Shown: positions 20,283 through 32,744 of the stretch, piece by piece
Layout of the letters: every line of letters begins with the position of its first letter
How positions within the stretch are numbered: the stretch's first letter is position 1
Assembly (NCBI RefSeq): GCF_000949635.1
Contig: NZ_BAFN01000001.1
Location: forward strand, 3,283,052-3,347,051
DNA: 64,000 nt
DNA from: Candidatus Brocadia sinica JPN1
GTDB taxonomy: Bacteria; Planctomycetota; Brocadiia; Brocadiales; Brocadiaceae
Direction: 5' to 3'
Made by a program: the position numbers and the translations under genes
Notes under the pieces: model-generated
What the model saw: only the letters and a program-made list of their open reading frames with translations
Databases searched by the model: none
What the model was told of the DNA's origin: nothing

Positions 20283-20360
20283 GGGCCTATAGCTCAGTTG
20301 GTTTAGAGCATTCCCCTGATAAGGGAAAGGTCAGTGGTTCGAATCCACTTAGGCCCACCA
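20283..20360 (+). tRNA. tRNA-Ile (GAT)
   Basis: Acceptor arms GGGCCTA and TAGGCCC pair fully. The anticodon loop is CTGATAA with anticodon GAT. The T arm contains GGTTCGAATCC and the 3' CCA is encoded. It lies in the 16S-23S spacer, the standard position. Confidence 0.97.
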
Positions 20361-20381
20361 CCCTCAAAAGATTCTAAAGCA

Positions 20382-20457
20382 GGGGATGTAGCTCAATTGG
20401 GAGAGCGCTGCCCTTGCAAGGCAGAGGTTGGCGGTTCGATCCCGCTCATCTCCACCA
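20382..20457 (+). tRNA. tRNA-Ala (TGC)
   Basis: Acceptor arms GGGGATG and CATCTCC pair with one G-U. The anticodon loop is CTTGCAA with anticodon TGC. The T arm contains GGTTCGATCCC and CCA is encoded. It follows tRNA-Ile by 21 bases in the rrn spacer. Confidence 0.97.
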
Positions 20458-20580
20458 CTTTAGGTCATAAGATATGATTTAAGGTGCGTTTAGTGAAGAA
20501 ATTGATCTTTGAAAAGTGAATACTTAACGGGTAGCAATTTGATCCTCTTTGTTTAAAAGAGTAATAAGATAACGTAGAAT

Positions 20581-23585
<3,005 letters not shown>

Positions 23586-23648
23586 TGTTATCTTGTTAGT
23601 CTGTAATGAAAGTATCGGTTGTTACCGTTAAGTTATTCCTGATTTTTT

Positions 23649-23760
23649 TCCGGTGGGCATAGTAAGAAGGAAACACCCGTTCCCATTCCGAACACGGTAG
23701 TTAAGCTTCTTACGCCGATGGTACTGACGAAAGTTGGGAGAGTAGGTTACTGCCGGGAAT
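23649..23760 (+). rRNA. rrf: 5S ribosomal RNA
   Basis: About 112 bases with terminal helix CCGGTGG...CTGCCGGG and the conserved loop CCCATTCCGAACACGG. It lies 64 bases after 23S, completing the operon. Confidence 0.95.
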
Positions 23761-23770
23761 TATTTACATG

Positions 23771-23804
23771 AAACCCGTCCCGTTTTTAGGGATGGGTTTT
23801 TTGT
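23771..23804 (+). terminator. rho-independent terminator of the rrn operon
   Basis: An 11-bp stem AAACCCGTCCC / GGGATGGGTTT (one G-U) with a 7-base loop, followed by a run of T. It lies directly after 5S. Confidence 0.93.
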
Positions 23805-23851
23805 TTGATAAACATAGTTTAGCAGACGATTAATGTTGCTTCTCATTTGTT

Positions 23852-24307
23852 ATGCTCTCAGAAGAGGATAAATTTAAAGAATATCTTGAATCAAAAAATT
23901 TGAAATTTACACCTGAAAGGCAAGCAATACTTAGCAGGGTGTTTGCAAATCCTAAGCATTTTGAAGCAGATGAATTACTGGTTGATCTCAGGCTAAATAA
24001 GTTGCGAATTTCTAAGGCTACGATTTATCGCACGCTATCGTTGCTTGTGAAAAGTGGTTTGTTAAGAGAAGTTATCTTTGGTGAAAGACATGCACACTAT
24101 GAACAGGTATATGGAAATGAGCATCACGATCATTTGGTTTGTAACAACTGTGGAAAAATCATTGAATTTATTGAATATAGAATAGAAAAACTTCAAGATG
24201 AAGTTTGTAGAAAGAACAAATTTGAACCGGAATCTCATCGTTTACAGATACAAGGGCTATGTGAAGATTGTACTAAAAAAGACGATAATAAAATAAAAAA
24301 GAAATAA
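23852..24307 (+). CDS. Fur-family transcriptional regulator
   Basis: A 151-residue metal-dependent repressor. The winged helix contains the recognition region ISKATIYRTLSLLVKSGLL. The dimer domain carries HHDHLVCNNCGKIIEF and CEDC, i.e. a structural zinc site C97/C100/C137/C140, plus the His cluster of the regulatory metal site. Whether it senses iron (Fur), peroxide (PerR) or zinc (Zur) is not decidable by eye. The palindromic operator in front of the peroxiredoxin gene at 838-865 makes PerR-like function attractive. It is followed 21 bases later by rpmB. Confidence 0.93.
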   Translation: MLSEEDKFKEYLESKNLKFTPERQAILSRVFANPKHFEADELLVDLRLNKLRISKATIYRTLSLLVKSGLLREVIFGERHAHYEQVYGNEHHDHLVCNNCGKIIEFIEYRIEKLQDEVCRKNKFEPESHRLQIQGLCEDCTKKDDNKIKKK

Positions 24308-24328
24308 CCAATTGTGGGAGCGCTATTT

Positions 24329-24559
24329 ATGTCGCAGGTATGTCTAATATGTGGTAAAAGAACACAGGTTGGAAATCAGATTGAACGAAGAGGGTTGGCT
24401 AAGTGGAAGGGTGGAGTTGGGAGAAAGATTACTGGTAAAACCAAAAGAAAATTTAAAATAAATTTGCAACGGGTAAGAGCGAAAATAGGTGGTACCATCA
24501 AAAAGATTAGAGTTTGCACCCGATGTATCGGTGCCGGTAAAGTGACAAAAGCCCTTTAA
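24329..24559 (+). CDS. rpmB: 50S ribosomal protein L28
   Basis: A 76-residue basic protein with CLICGKR near the N-terminus and CTRCIGAGKV near the C-terminus, i.e. the zinc-binding (C+) form of L28. I place the start at the ATG at 24329, because GTGGGAG just upstream (24314-24320) is its ribosome-binding site rather than a start. The family N-terminus (MSQVCLICGK) agrees. It lies between fur and gatC. Confidence 0.95.
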   Translation: MSQVCLICGKRTQVGNQIERRGLAKWKGGVGRKITGKTKRKFKINLQRVRAKIGGTIKKIRVCTRCIGAGKVTKAL

Positions 24560-24592
24560 ATTAAAACAGGAGTTTGAGATATATCCGCCTTC

Positions 24593-24880
24593 ATGAAAAT
24601 AGATAAAAAAGACATTGAATATATAGCCTCACTTTCCAGAATAGAACTTTCTGACCTTGAAAAGGGCGTGTTCGTTCACCAACTCAACAATATTCTGTCG
24701 TATATAGAAAAGCTTAACGAGTTAAATACTGAAAACGTTAAACCGATGGCCCACCCGATGAATGCTTCTAATGTGTTTAGAGAGGACAGATTAGAGCCCT
24801 CAATTCCTTCATCAAACGCATTACTCAATGCCCCTGCAGTAAAAGGTGTTTTTTTTAAAGTACCTAAGGTAATTGAATAA
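24593..24880 (+). CDS. gatC: Asp/Glu-tRNA amidotransferase subunit C
   Basis: A 95-residue subunit that wraps around and stabilises GatA in the GatCAB complex. The N-terminal DIEYIASLSRIELSD and the later AHPMNASNVFREDRLEPS are typical. It is first of gatC-gatA-gatB, with 21-26 base gaps. Confidence 0.96.
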   Translation: MKIDKKDIEYIASLSRIELSDLEKGVFVHQLNNILSYIEKLNELNTENVKPMAHPMNASNVFREDRLEPSIPSSNALLNAPAVKGVFFKVPKVIE

Positions 24881-24901
24881 GAATATTAGTATAAAAGAGC
24901 C

Positions 24902-26383
24902 GTGTCATTGAGACTATTTGAACCCACCGCACTTCAAATAAAAACAAAAATCTTATCAAAAGAAGTACGAGCATCTGAGTTTATCGACCAGCTTTTTGGA
25001 CGGATCAAAAATGTTGAACCAAGCATTCAGGCTTACATAACGATAAACGAAGAAGAAGCCTTTAAAAAAGCAATAGAAATTGATAAAAAAATTGAAAATG
25101 CCGAAAAGGTTGGCCTGCTTGCAGGTATCCCGGTAGCCGTTAAAGATAACATCTGCACCAGGAATTTATATACCACCTGTGCCTCAGAAATACTTAAGAA
25201 GTTCATTCCACCTTATGACGCCTTTGTTGTTAACCGTCTAAAAAAAGAAGATGCCATAATAATTGGTAAGACAAATTTAGACGAATTTGCAATGGGGTCA
25301 TCTACAGAAAATTCTCGTTACAAAGTAACACGTAATCCCTGGAATCTTGAATATGTCCCTGGTGGCTCTAGCGGGGGTTCAGCCGCTGCCGTAGCTGCTG
25401 ACCTTTCATTAATTGCCTTGGGATCTGAAACAGGCGGTTCTGTCAGACAGCCTGCGGCACTTTGTGGTGTCGTTGGTGTAAAGCCAACATATGGCCGGGT
25501 ATCGCGGTATGGTCTTGTGGCCTTTGGATCTTCTCTCGATCAGGTCGGTACAGTAACAAAAGATGTGGGCGATGCGGCTCTTATATTGCAAGTAATCGCA
25601 GGTTATGATTTGCACGACTCTACATCCGCAAATGTACCCGTTCCTGATTATTTAAATGGAATTGATTCTGGTATTAATGGTTTACGCATCGGCATTCCAA
25701 AAGAATACTTTGCTGCTGGTTTAAACGCAGACGTCCTTAAAGCACTTAAGGATGCTTTGAAAGTATATGAACATCTTGGTGCAAAAATTATTGATATATC
25801 TTTGCCGCATACAGAATATGCCGTTGCAGTTTATTATATTGTCGCAAACGCTGAGGCAAGCTCAAATTTAGCACGTTACGATGGTGTTCGATATGGATAC
25901 AGAGCGTCCAGATCAAATGGAATTATTGACATGTATTGCCGTACCAGGTCTGAAGGATTTGGCAATGAAGTCAAACGACGTATCATGCTAGGAAACTATG
26001 CATTGAGTTCCGGCTATTATGATGCTTATTATTTAAAAGCATCTAAGGTCAGGAATTTAATAAAACAGGATTTCGATGTTGCCTTTGAAAAGGTTGATTG
26101 CATCATTTGTCCTACCTCTCCTGCGCCTGCCTTCAAAATAGGGGAGCGTGCTAATAATCCATTAGAAATGTATCTTTCCGATATCTATACCATTCCGGCA
26201 AATCTTGCCGGCATTCCAGGTATCTCTATCCCTTGTGGGTTTTCAAAAGAAGTTTTACCTATTGGAATGCAAATTCTTGCAAAACATTTTGAAGAGAAAA
26301 AATTATTACAAATCGCATATGCTTTTGAGCAGGAGACTGATTTCCATTTAAAGAAACCCGTATTGAAGGTTTCTTCAGTGTAA
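24902..26383 (+). CDS. gatA: Asp/Glu-tRNA amidotransferase subunit A
   Basis: A 493-residue amidase-signature enzyme that releases ammonia from glutamine for transamidation. The Ser-cisSer-Lys triad lies in VAVKDNI (Lys) and the glycine/serine-rich signature [15 protein letters not shown] with downstream [14 protein letters not shown]. The start is GTG (GTGTCATTGAGA), as no ATG fits the family start. With GatB and GatC it converts mischarged Glu-tRNA-Gln and/or Asp-tRNA-Asn in the cytoplasm. Confidence 0.97.
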   Translation: MSLRLFEPTALQIKTKILSKEVRASEFIDQLFGRIKNVEPSIQAYITINEEEAFKKAIEIDKKIENAEKVGLLAGIPVAVKDNICTRNLYTTCASEILKKFIPPYDAFVVNRLKKEDAIIIGKTNLDEFAMGSSTENSRYKVTRNPWNLEYVPGGSSGGSAAAVAADLSLIALGSETGGSVRQPAALCGVVGVKPTYGRVSRYGLVAFGSSLDQVGTVTKDVGDAALILQVIAGYDLHDSTSANVPVPDYLNGIDSGINGLRIGIPKEYFAAGLNADVLKALKDALKVYEHLGAKIIDISLPHTEYAVAVYYIVANAEASSNLARYDGVRYGYRASRSNGIIDMYCRTRSEGFGNEVKRRIMLGNYALSSGYYDAYYLKASKVRNLIKQDFDVAFEKVDCIICPTSPAPAFKIGERANNPLEMYLSDIYTIPANLAGIPGISIPCGFSKEVLPIGMQILAKHFEEKKLLQIAYAFEQETDFHLKKPVLKVSSV

Positions 26384-26409
26384 GGATAATATTCAAAAGG
26401 CTTTGGTGT

Positions 26410-27846
26410 ATGGAATACGAAGTTGTTGTCGGTTTAGAAACTCATGCAGAATTGGCGACCGTAACGAAATTATTTTGTGGATGTAGCACAAAATTTGGTG
26501 CTGAGCCAAATACGCAAGTCTGTCCTGTATGCCTTGGCATGCCAGGAGTTTTACCTGTAATGAACAAAAAGGCTTTTGAATATGCATTGAAGGCTGCCAT
26601 TGCTCTCAATTGTAGGATTGATGAGTTCACGAATTTCGACCGAAAAAGTTATTACTACCCCGATCTACCCAAGAACTACCAGATTTCCCAAAATTATTAT
26701 AATTTAGGCGTTGAAGGGTATATGGATATCAACGTAAATAGCGTCATAAGCAGGGTTCGTATCCACAACGTTCATCTGGAAGAAGAGGCAGGGAAACTCA
26801 TCCATCCCGAAGAAGTTGATGCAGATTACAGTCTCGTTGATTTTAACAGGGCGGGTGTCCCACTCCTTGAGATCGTATCGTATCCGGACATGAGAAATGT
26901 GGACGAGGTGGAAAGCTACATGCAAACCTTGCGAAAGATACTTTTATATACAGGAATTTCAGATTGTAAGATGCAGGAGGGGTCTCTTCGGTTTGAAGCA
27001 AGTATTTCGCTCAGGAAGAAAGGCTCTGATAAACTGGGCAACAGGGTAGAAATAAAGAATCTTAATTCGATGAAGTCTGTTTTGAAGGCTATTGAATATG
27101 AGGCAAAGAGACAGTCTGAGGTATTAGACCGGGGAGAGACAGTTGACAGGGAAACGAGGTTGTGGGATGAAGTAAGCGAAAAGAGTGCCCGTATGCGCTC
27201 AAAAGAAGAGGCGCAGGATTATCGATATTTTCCTGAACCTGACCTTTTGCCCGTTTTGATTGATGAAAAATGGCTGTCTGCGATAAAGGTCTCAATACCT
27301 GAGCTTCCTCTGGAAAGAAAACAACGGTTTATGGAGGTGTTTAAACTTTCTGATTACGATGCCAGTGTCCTTACCGAAGATAAGGTGCTTGCAGATTTTT
27401 TTGATGAATGCGTAAAGATAATGGATCGTCCAAAGGCCTTCTGTAATTGGATAATCAATGATCTTTTGAGGGAAGTAAAGGACAGAAAATTAGATATCGA
27501 TAATTTACCGATCAAAGCCAAACAATTAGCTGGCCTGGTTGAAATAATTGAAAAAGGTGCCATCAGCAGTACCATTGCAAAAGAAGTATTTTCTGAGATG
27601 ATTCAAACAGGAAAAGGACCTCAAACAATTATTGAAGAGAAAAAATTGGCACAGATCAGTGATGAAGGGTTGATTGAAGCAGTAATAACGAAGGTTATAT
27701 CAGGCAACCCGGATGCGATAGAGGATTACAAAAAAGGGAAAAAGAATGCCCTCACCTTTTTAGTAGGGCAGGTCATGAAAGAGACGAAAGGCAAGGCCAA
27801 TCCAAAAATAGTGAATGAGATGTTAGTGAAAAAAGTTGGTATATAA
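26410..27846 (+). CDS. gatB: Asp/Glu-tRNA amidotransferase subunit B
   Basis: A 478-residue subunit that binds the tRNA and carries the kinase/transamidase active site. The N-terminus shows VVGLETHAELAT and KLFCGCSTKFG...CPVCLGMPG (zinc cysteines), then the DRKSYYYPDLPKNYQISQ signature. The C-terminal YqeY-like domain ends LVGQVMKETKGKANP. It completes gatCAB; its presence implies indirect aminoacylation for Gln and/or Asn. Confidence 0.97.
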   Translation: MEYEVVVGLETHAELATVTKLFCGCSTKFGAEPNTQVCPVCLGMPGVLPVMNKKAFEYALKAAIALNCRIDEFTNFDRKSYYYPDLPKNYQISQNYYNLGVEGYMDINVNSVISRVRIHNVHLEEEAGKLIHPEEVDADYSLVDFNRAGVPLLEIVSYPDMRNVDEVESYMQTLRKILLYTGISDCKMQEGSLRFEASISLRKKGSDKLGNRVEIKNLNSMKSVLKAIEYEAKRQSEVLDRGETVDRETRLWDEVSEKSARMRSKEEAQDYRYFPEPDLLPVLIDEKWLSAIKVSIPELPLERKQRFMEVFKLSDYDASVLTEDKVLADFFDECVKIMDRPKAFCNWIINDLLREVKDRKLDIDNLPIKAKQLAGLVEIIEKGAISSTIAKEVFSEMIQTGKGPQTIIEEKKLAQISDEGLIEAVITKVISGNPDAIEDYKKGKKNALTFLVGQVMKETKGKANPKIVNEMLVKKVGI

Positions 27847-27921
27847 AAAATTAGTTTTGGTATAATCCCATTTTGAACACGATTACTGTAACGATAAACC
27901 GTATGTTTGAGGGAAAAGCAA

Positions 27922-28491
27922 ATGGGACTTCCTTCAGTAAAAAAGAGTGATCAGAAATATACATGGGATGACTATCTTACGTGGCCAGAGCATGAAAGAT
28001 GGGAGATTATTGATGGTGTAGCTTACAATATGACTCCGGCTCCATCGGTAAGGCATCAGATTGTAGCTGGTAAATTTTTCAGCCGACTGGAACAAAAGCT
28101 AGCGAACAAAACATGCAAACCATTTATAGTCCCAGTTGATGTAATTCTTTCCGAATATAATATCGTCCAGCCTGATGTATTTGTTGTTTGTGATAAGAAT
28201 AAGATTGCTGAAGCCAATATAAAGGGATCTCCTGATCTTGTTGTGGAAGTCCTTTCACCTGCAACTGCTCTCATGGATTTGAGAGAAAAGAAACGTCTTT
28301 ATGAAAAATTTGCTGTAAAGGAATATATTGTCATCGATCCCCTTGAGGAATATGTGGAGAGGTTTTGTTTAGGTGCAGATGGGACTTATAATAAGGGAGA
28401 GGTGTTTGGTTCTCAGGAGGTCTTACAGTTCAAGTCGGTTGAGGGAACTGAAGTAAATCTCTGGGAAATTTTCGAAGTTAAGAAAGTGTGA
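27922..28491 (+). CDS. Uma2 family (DUF820) PD-(D/E)xK nuclease-like protein
   Basis: A 189-residue protein of a family abundant in cyanobacteria and planctomycetes. It shows TWDDYLTWPEHERWEIIDG at the start, then IVQPDVFVV and SPDLVVEVLSPAT with a Lys further on, matching the nuclease-fold core. Function in cells is unknown; some members accompany mobile elements. The start at 27922 is chosen because GAGGGA lies 8 bases upstream. A possible -10 (TATAAT) is at 27861-27866. Confidence 0.9.
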   Translation: MGLPSVKKSDQKYTWDDYLTWPEHERWEIIDGVAYNMTPAPSVRHQIVAGKFFSRLEQKLANKTCKPFIVPVDVILSEYNIVQPDVFVVCDKNKIAEANIKGSPDLVVEVLSPATALMDLREKKRLYEKFAVKEYIVIDPLEEYVERFCLGADGTYNKGEVFGSQEVLQFKSVEGTEVNLWEIFEVKKV

Positions 28492-28526
28492 AGGATTATC
28501 TTATTGTCAACGCTGAGCAAGGAAAG

Positions 28527-29093
28527 CTATTTCATTAAGGAAGGCAACTTGATCGTTTCTCCGGCTACCATGAAAGCGCCTCTCCCGCGATGATGGATCG
28601 TACGTGGGTCTTTGTTCGCGGGGTCGATCCACGCTTTGAGTACCTCGAGGATGAAGATGTTGTATTTGGCTACCATCTTCCCATCGAAGACCTTGCATTC
28701 GAGATTCGCATAGCATTCGTCGATGAGCGGTGCCTTGATGCACGAGGCTGACGTCTGCGTGAGCTCAAAGGTTTTGAACTTGTCGACCTTACGTCCGGAG
28801 GTATTCCCGCAGCCCACCACCTTTTCAGCCAACTCCACCGTCGGGATGTTGATTACGCATTCCCTGGTTGCTTTCAGGATGTCGAACGTGTAATTTCGAT
28901 TGCTAATCACGCAACCTACGATCGGCGGCTCGAAATCTATCATCATGTGCCACGACATGGTCATAATGTTTGCCCGCTCCTTGCTGGTGGTTGTGACCAT
29001 CACCACTGGTCCAGGTTCGAGCAGACCATAGACCTTGAGTAAGGGAAACGATTTTTTCACTATTTTGGAACCCTTATTTTGGGCGGTTTTCAT
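28527..29093 (-). CDS. Flavin reductase-like domain protein (FMN-binding split barrel)
   Basis: A 188-residue member of the flavin reductase / flavoredoxin family: PVVMVTTTSKERANIMTMSW (FMN phosphate-binding region), ECVINIP and GCGNTSGRKVDKF are characteristic. Such proteins bind FMN and transfer electrons, sometimes with rubredoxin in anaerobes. I place the start at the ATG at 29093, where homology begins and AAAGG lies upstream. A longer frame to 29240 adds 49 residues without family similarity. Confidence 0.88.
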   Translation of the reverse strand: MKTAQNKGSKIVKKSFPLLKVYGLLEPGPVVMVTTTSKERANIMTMSWHMMIDFEPPIVGCVISNRNYTFDILKATRECVINIPTVELAEKVVGCGNTSGRKVDKFKTFELTQTSASCIKAPLIDECYANLECKVFDGKMVAKYNIFILEVLKAWIDPANKDPRTIHHRGRGAFMVAGETIKLPSLMK

Positions 29094-29289
29094 GATTACC
29101 TTTGTCTTTCCGTATGAATGTCGAGGTAAGTTTGATGTTGCTGACGAAGCAATTGACAGGCTCAGAGCTGGTGCCGACTCTACAAACTGGCCATTAGCCA
29201 TTCCCATGTTTCGCAGATTCTTCAGGTCAGTCCACTGCAACCGTGCCAGGATTCTGTACGAACCAGACGATAACTTTTAGGGTCTCAGC

Positions 29290-29535
29290 ATGTCTTACTC
29301 CTTACGACAAAACTCATTGGCGGGCATAGCCCGTCCACAGGAGCGCTTTGAGCGGTACACGCCTGAAATTGTACATGATATCGATTTAAAGGACAGTAAA
29401 TATGGAAGGAAAGAGATGGAAGGAATAGAGCAAATTATCAGGGGATTGAAACAACGACAAAAAGACGACAACAAATTACTCGAAAAAGGGATGGAAATAT
29501 TTGACGCACTGTATCAGTATTATACATCTATATAG
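29290..29535 (+). CDS. Small hypothetical protein
   Basis: An 81-residue charged protein, helical in its second half (KEMEGIEQIIRGLKQRQKDD). No recognised domain. It lies divergent from the flavin reductase gene and is followed by another small gene on the same strand. The coding call rests on composition and context only. Confidence 0.45.
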   Translation: MSYSLRQNSLAGIARPQERFERYTPEIVHDIDLKDSKYGRKEMEGIEQIIRGLKQRQKDDNKLLEKGMEIFDALYQYYTSI

Positions 29536-29650
29536 CCTTACATAAATAAAGTGACATTACAAAGCTCTGGAATGGCTCTGTTAGCTGATTTCGAGAATGT
29601 TTCACATCTCGAACTAAAGCAATGCTATATTATGAGAGGGGAAAACGAAC

Positions 29651-29815
29651 ATGCCACCTCTTGACATTCATTTTCAAAATAGTAAAGAAAGAACAGGGAA
29701 GACGTATGAGGAACTTCATCACTGGATTGATGATAATAAGGCAAAGGCACCGGAAATCCACGACCTTGGGAAAATTCACGAGAACATAGCAAAATTTATT
29801 TGTAATTATAAGTAG
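29651..29815 (+). CDS. Very small hypothetical protein
   Basis: A 54-residue frame starting MPPLDIHFQNSKERTGKTYE, continuing with a helical LHHWIDDNKAK segment and ending IAKFICNYK. It has a good ribosome-binding site (GAGAGGGG, about 10 bases upstream). The composition is protein-like and it sits between genes on the same strand. Function unknown. Confidence 0.5.
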   Translation: MPPLDIHFQNSKERTGKTYEELHHWIDDNKAKAPEIHDLGKIHENIAKFICNYK

Positions 29816-29944
29816 TTTCTTATTATGCTTTTATTCAAAATGATTAGGTAGTGTTTCGAATCCACTCCTAATATCCGGGGAGTCTTCATATACAAAGACT
29901 TTGCCAGCTTTTGTATTCGAATGAACTTTTTTAAGGAGGTTACC

Positions 29945-30634
29945 ATGAAAAAATTATTTGTGACGTTAGTCGTTTGTCTGTCGAGTTCATTAATTTCCGG
30001 TTATGCCCATGCGCAGCAGGGGCAAAAGCTTACAACATCTGAAATCCTCGGGGAAAGAAGGGAATATTATTTTGATGATAATAAAGTCGATGAATTGCCC
30101 GTAGGGTTTCAAAGCGCCTTTACAGGGAAAGGAGAATCAGAACGCTGGATAGTTAAGAAGATTGAACATGCTCCTTCGGCAGACAATGTGGTTGTACAGA
30201 CAAAACTGAATGATACGGACTATCGTTTTCCACTCCTGATACTGGACGGGGTGTCGTATAAAGATTTCATGGTATTTGTAAAATTTAGGGCTGTCAGCGG
30301 GAAGACCGACCAGGCCGGCGGGCTGGTCTTCAGATATAAAGATAATAATAACTATTACGTGCTCAGGGCCAATGCCTTAGAAAATAATGTTCGGTTATAT
30401 ACCGTAATTAATGGAAACCGGAGACAGATTGCAGAGAAAAATACAAAGGTAACATCAAATGAGTGGCACTTACTCAAGGTCATTTGCAAGGCAGACAAGA
30501 TTCAATGTTTTTTTAATAATACAAAGGTGTTTGAAGTGTCGGACGATACTTTTGATAGCGGGAGTGTAGGACTTTGGACAAAATCGGATTCTTACACCTT
30601 TTTTGATGACATGGTGATGCAGGAAATGAAATAG
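29945..30634 (+). CDS. Secreted LamG/DUF1080-like domain protein
   Basis: A 229-residue exported protein. The signal peptide is residues 1-22 (cleavage after YAHA). The mature part is a concanavalin-like beta-sandwich of the 3-keto-disaccharide hydrolase (DUF1080) type: GLVFRYKDNNNYYVLRANA, EWHLLKVICKADKIQCFFN and GSVGLWTKSDSYTFFDD. These domains bind or cleave sugars; I see no catalytic residues that I can assign. The ATG at 29945 follows a perfect AAGGAGG, so it is preferred over the upstream frame start at 29921. Confidence 0.88.
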   Translation: MKKLFVTLVVCLSSSLISGYAHAQQGQKLTTSEILGERREYYFDDNKVDELPVGFQSAFTGKGESERWIVKKIEHAPSADNVVVQTKLNDTDYRFPLLILDGVSYKDFMVFVKFRAVSGKTDQAGGLVFRYKDNNNYYVLRANALENNVRLYTVINGNRRQIAEKNTKVTSNEWHLLKVICKADKIQCFFNNTKVFEVSDDTFDSGSVGLWTKSDSYTFFDDMVMQEMK

Positions 30635-30773
30635 TGCGTTGCTTAGAGGCGTCTCTATTCGTAAATGGTTTTGAGACTAAAGCACGGATAAATAAGTTTG
30701 TCCATGCCACCCAATTATTAAGTTGGCGCTATGATGTTGAATAATTTATTTACCTGTTGTTGCGTTACTGTAT

Positions 30774-31305
30774 ATGTGGAAAAACCAATTACACATGGCG
30801 TTATTTGTCCTAGCAGGCCTTATTATGCCCAAAGAGGTGCTGGCATTACGACCATTTGTCGCGACAGATGCGGCGTGGTCGAACCAAAAATAATCGAAAT
30901 AGAATTGGGGGGTGTTTGGATTGCATGAGCAAAAACATCCGGGCCCCGATGAAATAACCCTGGAGGCGCCAAGCATCCGCTTTAATTACGGACTACTGTG
31001 GGACAGTGAGATTGTACTGGTGACTGTAGGTGAATTCATTGATAACAAATATACAGGTACGTTGGGCATAAAGGAGAAACAATTTGCCAATACGGCAGGC
31101 TTTTATAAGAAAGTCTGGTGGCGCGGAAGTGACTGGATACCCAACCTCGCCACTGAAACGGGTATTGTATTTCCCACAGAAAAAGGTACCTCTGGATTGG
31201 ACTTTGAAGGTACTGGCATCCTTTCCTGGTACCTGGAAAAGTTCATCCGCCGTCTGACACTGGGTGGAGGCACAGAAAAAGAAGCCTTTGAACACAACAC
31301 GCGCG
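30774..31305 (+). pseudogene. Outer-membrane beta-barrel/transporter-type protein, eroded N-terminal part
   Basis: From the ATG at 30774 a signal peptide (ALFVLAGLIMPKEVLA) leads into LRPFVATDAA, the usual start of 'phenol MetA degradation'-type outer-membrane proteins. The frame then hits TAA and TAG. Reading with one added G near 30875 and one G removed from the G6 run at 30907-30912 restores VVEPKIIEIELGVFGLHEQ, which fits the family. After about 31300 the gene is replaced by an ABC permease. It is truncated and has two compensating frameshifts. Confidence 0.65.
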
Positions 31306-31730
31306 GTCTCTTTATTTATGGAGTCATTATCCTGGGATACGGAGTGCGGTTTTTACCGTTATCCAGCCGTATCATGGCGAATTATTTTAAACAGATCCCC
31401 AATTCCATGGAGGAGTCAGGTGCAGTAATTGGCGCATCATGGTTTACTGTTTTCAGGAGGATTTTGATACCTTTGCAGGGTTACGGAATAATTGCCACAT
31501 GGCTGATTTCCTTTATGTTCTGCGTTGGAGAGTTGGGTACGACAATATTGGTCTATCCGCCAGGGCACGAGACCCTTCCCATAGCCCTATTTACTATCAT
31601 GGTAAATAGCCCGATAAATATTGTTTCAGCACTTTCTGTTGTAATAGTAGCGATGACTTTGTTACCTGTGGGGATATTTCTTGTTATATCAAAATATTTA
31701 GTGAAATCATGGCGAATACTCTTGATGTAA
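30912..31730 (+). CDS. Chimeric reading frame: beta-barrel protein remnant fused to ABC permease C-terminus
   Basis: An open frame of 272 residues. Residues 1 to about 130 derive from an outer-membrane-type protein (GPDEITLEAPSIRFNYG). From about residue 133 it is the last third of a binding-protein-dependent ABC permease of the FbpB/iron type: VRFLPLSSRIMANYFKQIP and the EAA loop EESGAVIGASWFTVFRRILI, with about four transmembrane helices. A normal FbpB-like permease has about 550 residues, so a deletion has joined two genes. It overlaps the ATPase gene by 22 bases, a genuine operon junction that survived. Confidence 0.75.
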   Translation: MFGLHEQKHPGPDEITLEAPSIRFNYGLLWDSEIVLVTVGEFIDNKYTGTLGIKEKQFANTAGFYKKVWWRGSDWIPNLATETGIVFPTEKGTSGLDFEGTGILSWYLEKFIRRLTLGGGTEKEAFEHNTRGLFIYGVIILGYGVRFLPLSSRIMANYFKQIPNSMEESGAVIGASWFTVFRRILIPLQGYGIIATWLISFMFCVGELGTTILVYPPGHETLPIALFTIMVNSPINIVSALSVVIVAMTLLPVGIFLVISKYLVKSWRILLM

Positions 31731-32740
31731 AAAATTTAAGAAAGAGTTTTGATAAAAGAGAAATTGTAAAAGGTATTTCTTTTGAGGTTGAGAAAGGGCG
31801 GCTCCTGGCATTATTAGGACCCTCAGGATGTGGGAAGACAACGACATTAAGGATGATTGCAGGTCTTGAGGTGCCAGATGACGGAGAAATCAGGATAGAA
31901 GGCACACTTGCAAATCAAGGGCGGAAAACCTTAATCCCTCAAAAACAAAGGCACATCGGAATGGTATTTCAGGACCTTGCACTCTGGCCACACATGACGG
32001 TATATGAAAATATTGAATTTGGATTAAAGGCAAAGGGATTTGCAAAAGTTGAGCGGCGGACAAAAATTGATACTGTTTTGAGCAAAGTCAACATGCAAAA
32101 ATATACTAAAGTGTACCCTGCAAGGCTCTCTGGCGGACAGCAGCAATTGATTGCTATCGCACGGGCAATTGTTACTGAACCCAGGCTGCTCCTTATGGAC
32201 GAACCCTTATCGAATATCGATATAAAATTACGTGAGGATATCAGGCAGGAAATCAGGCGTATTCAGCAAGAGACGCAAATTACAACCGTCTATGTCACTC
32301 ATGACCAGGAAGAAGCCTTTCTTTTAGCTAATAAGGTAGCAGTGATGAATGCAGGAATACTGGAACAAGTAGGCAGCCCGGAAGAAATTTATTCTTCTCC
32401 GGCATCGCTTTTTGTGGCTGGTTTTGTGGGAGAATCAAATGTTATACAGGTAAAAATAGTTGGTAAAGATAAGATATTAACTCCATGGGACGAATTTGTT
32501 TGCAATACAAAAGGACAAAACCAAGGAAATGCCTTCCTCTTCTTCAGACCGCATCATGTGAAGATTGAGAAGAGCGGTCATATTGACGGTGTAATTATAA
32601 ACCGGAACTTTTTAGGGGAAGGGTACAAGTATTATGTTTTAACTTCGGGTAAAGAAATTAAATTGCAAATTCAGGAAATTTATGAGGTAGGCCAATCTAT
32701 AAGGTTCTCCATTACAAAAATGAAGGTTTTCTTTTTCTGA
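31709..32740 (+). CDS. ABC transporter ATP-binding protein (FbpC/PotA-like)
   Basis: A 343-residue ATPase: Walker A GPSGCGKTT (37-45), signature LSGGQQQ, Walker B RLLLMDEP, H-loop VTHDQEEA, then a C-terminal TOBE-like regulatory domain (from about 240). This is the layout of iron(III), thiosulfate or polyamine importers. The gene is intact, but its permease is truncated and no binding protein is adjacent, so the transporter is probably not functional unless it serves another permease. Confidence 0.92.
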   Translation: MANTLDVKNLRKSFDKREIVKGISFEVEKGRLLALLGPSGCGKTTTLRMIAGLEVPDDGEIRIEGTLANQGRKTLIPQKQRHIGMVFQDLALWPHMTVYENIEFGLKAKGFAKVERRTKIDTVLSKVNMQKYTKVYPARLSGGQQQLIAIARAIVTEPRLLLMDEPLSNIDIKLREDIRQEIRRIQQETQITTVYVTHDQEEAFLLANKVAVMNAGILEQVGSPEEIYSSPASLFVAGFVGESNVIQVKIVGKDKILTPWDEFVCNTKGQNQGNAFLFFRPHHVKIEKSGHIDGVIINRNFLGEGYKYYVLTSGKEIKLQIQEIYEVGQSIRFSITKMKVFFF

Positions 32741-32744
32741 GGTA

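Noticed and set aside
30731-30928. 65-codon plus-strand frame before the chimeric permease
   Set aside because: Only its last part (VVEPKIIEIELGG) is meaningful, and that belongs to the frameshifted beta-barrel gene starting at 30774.
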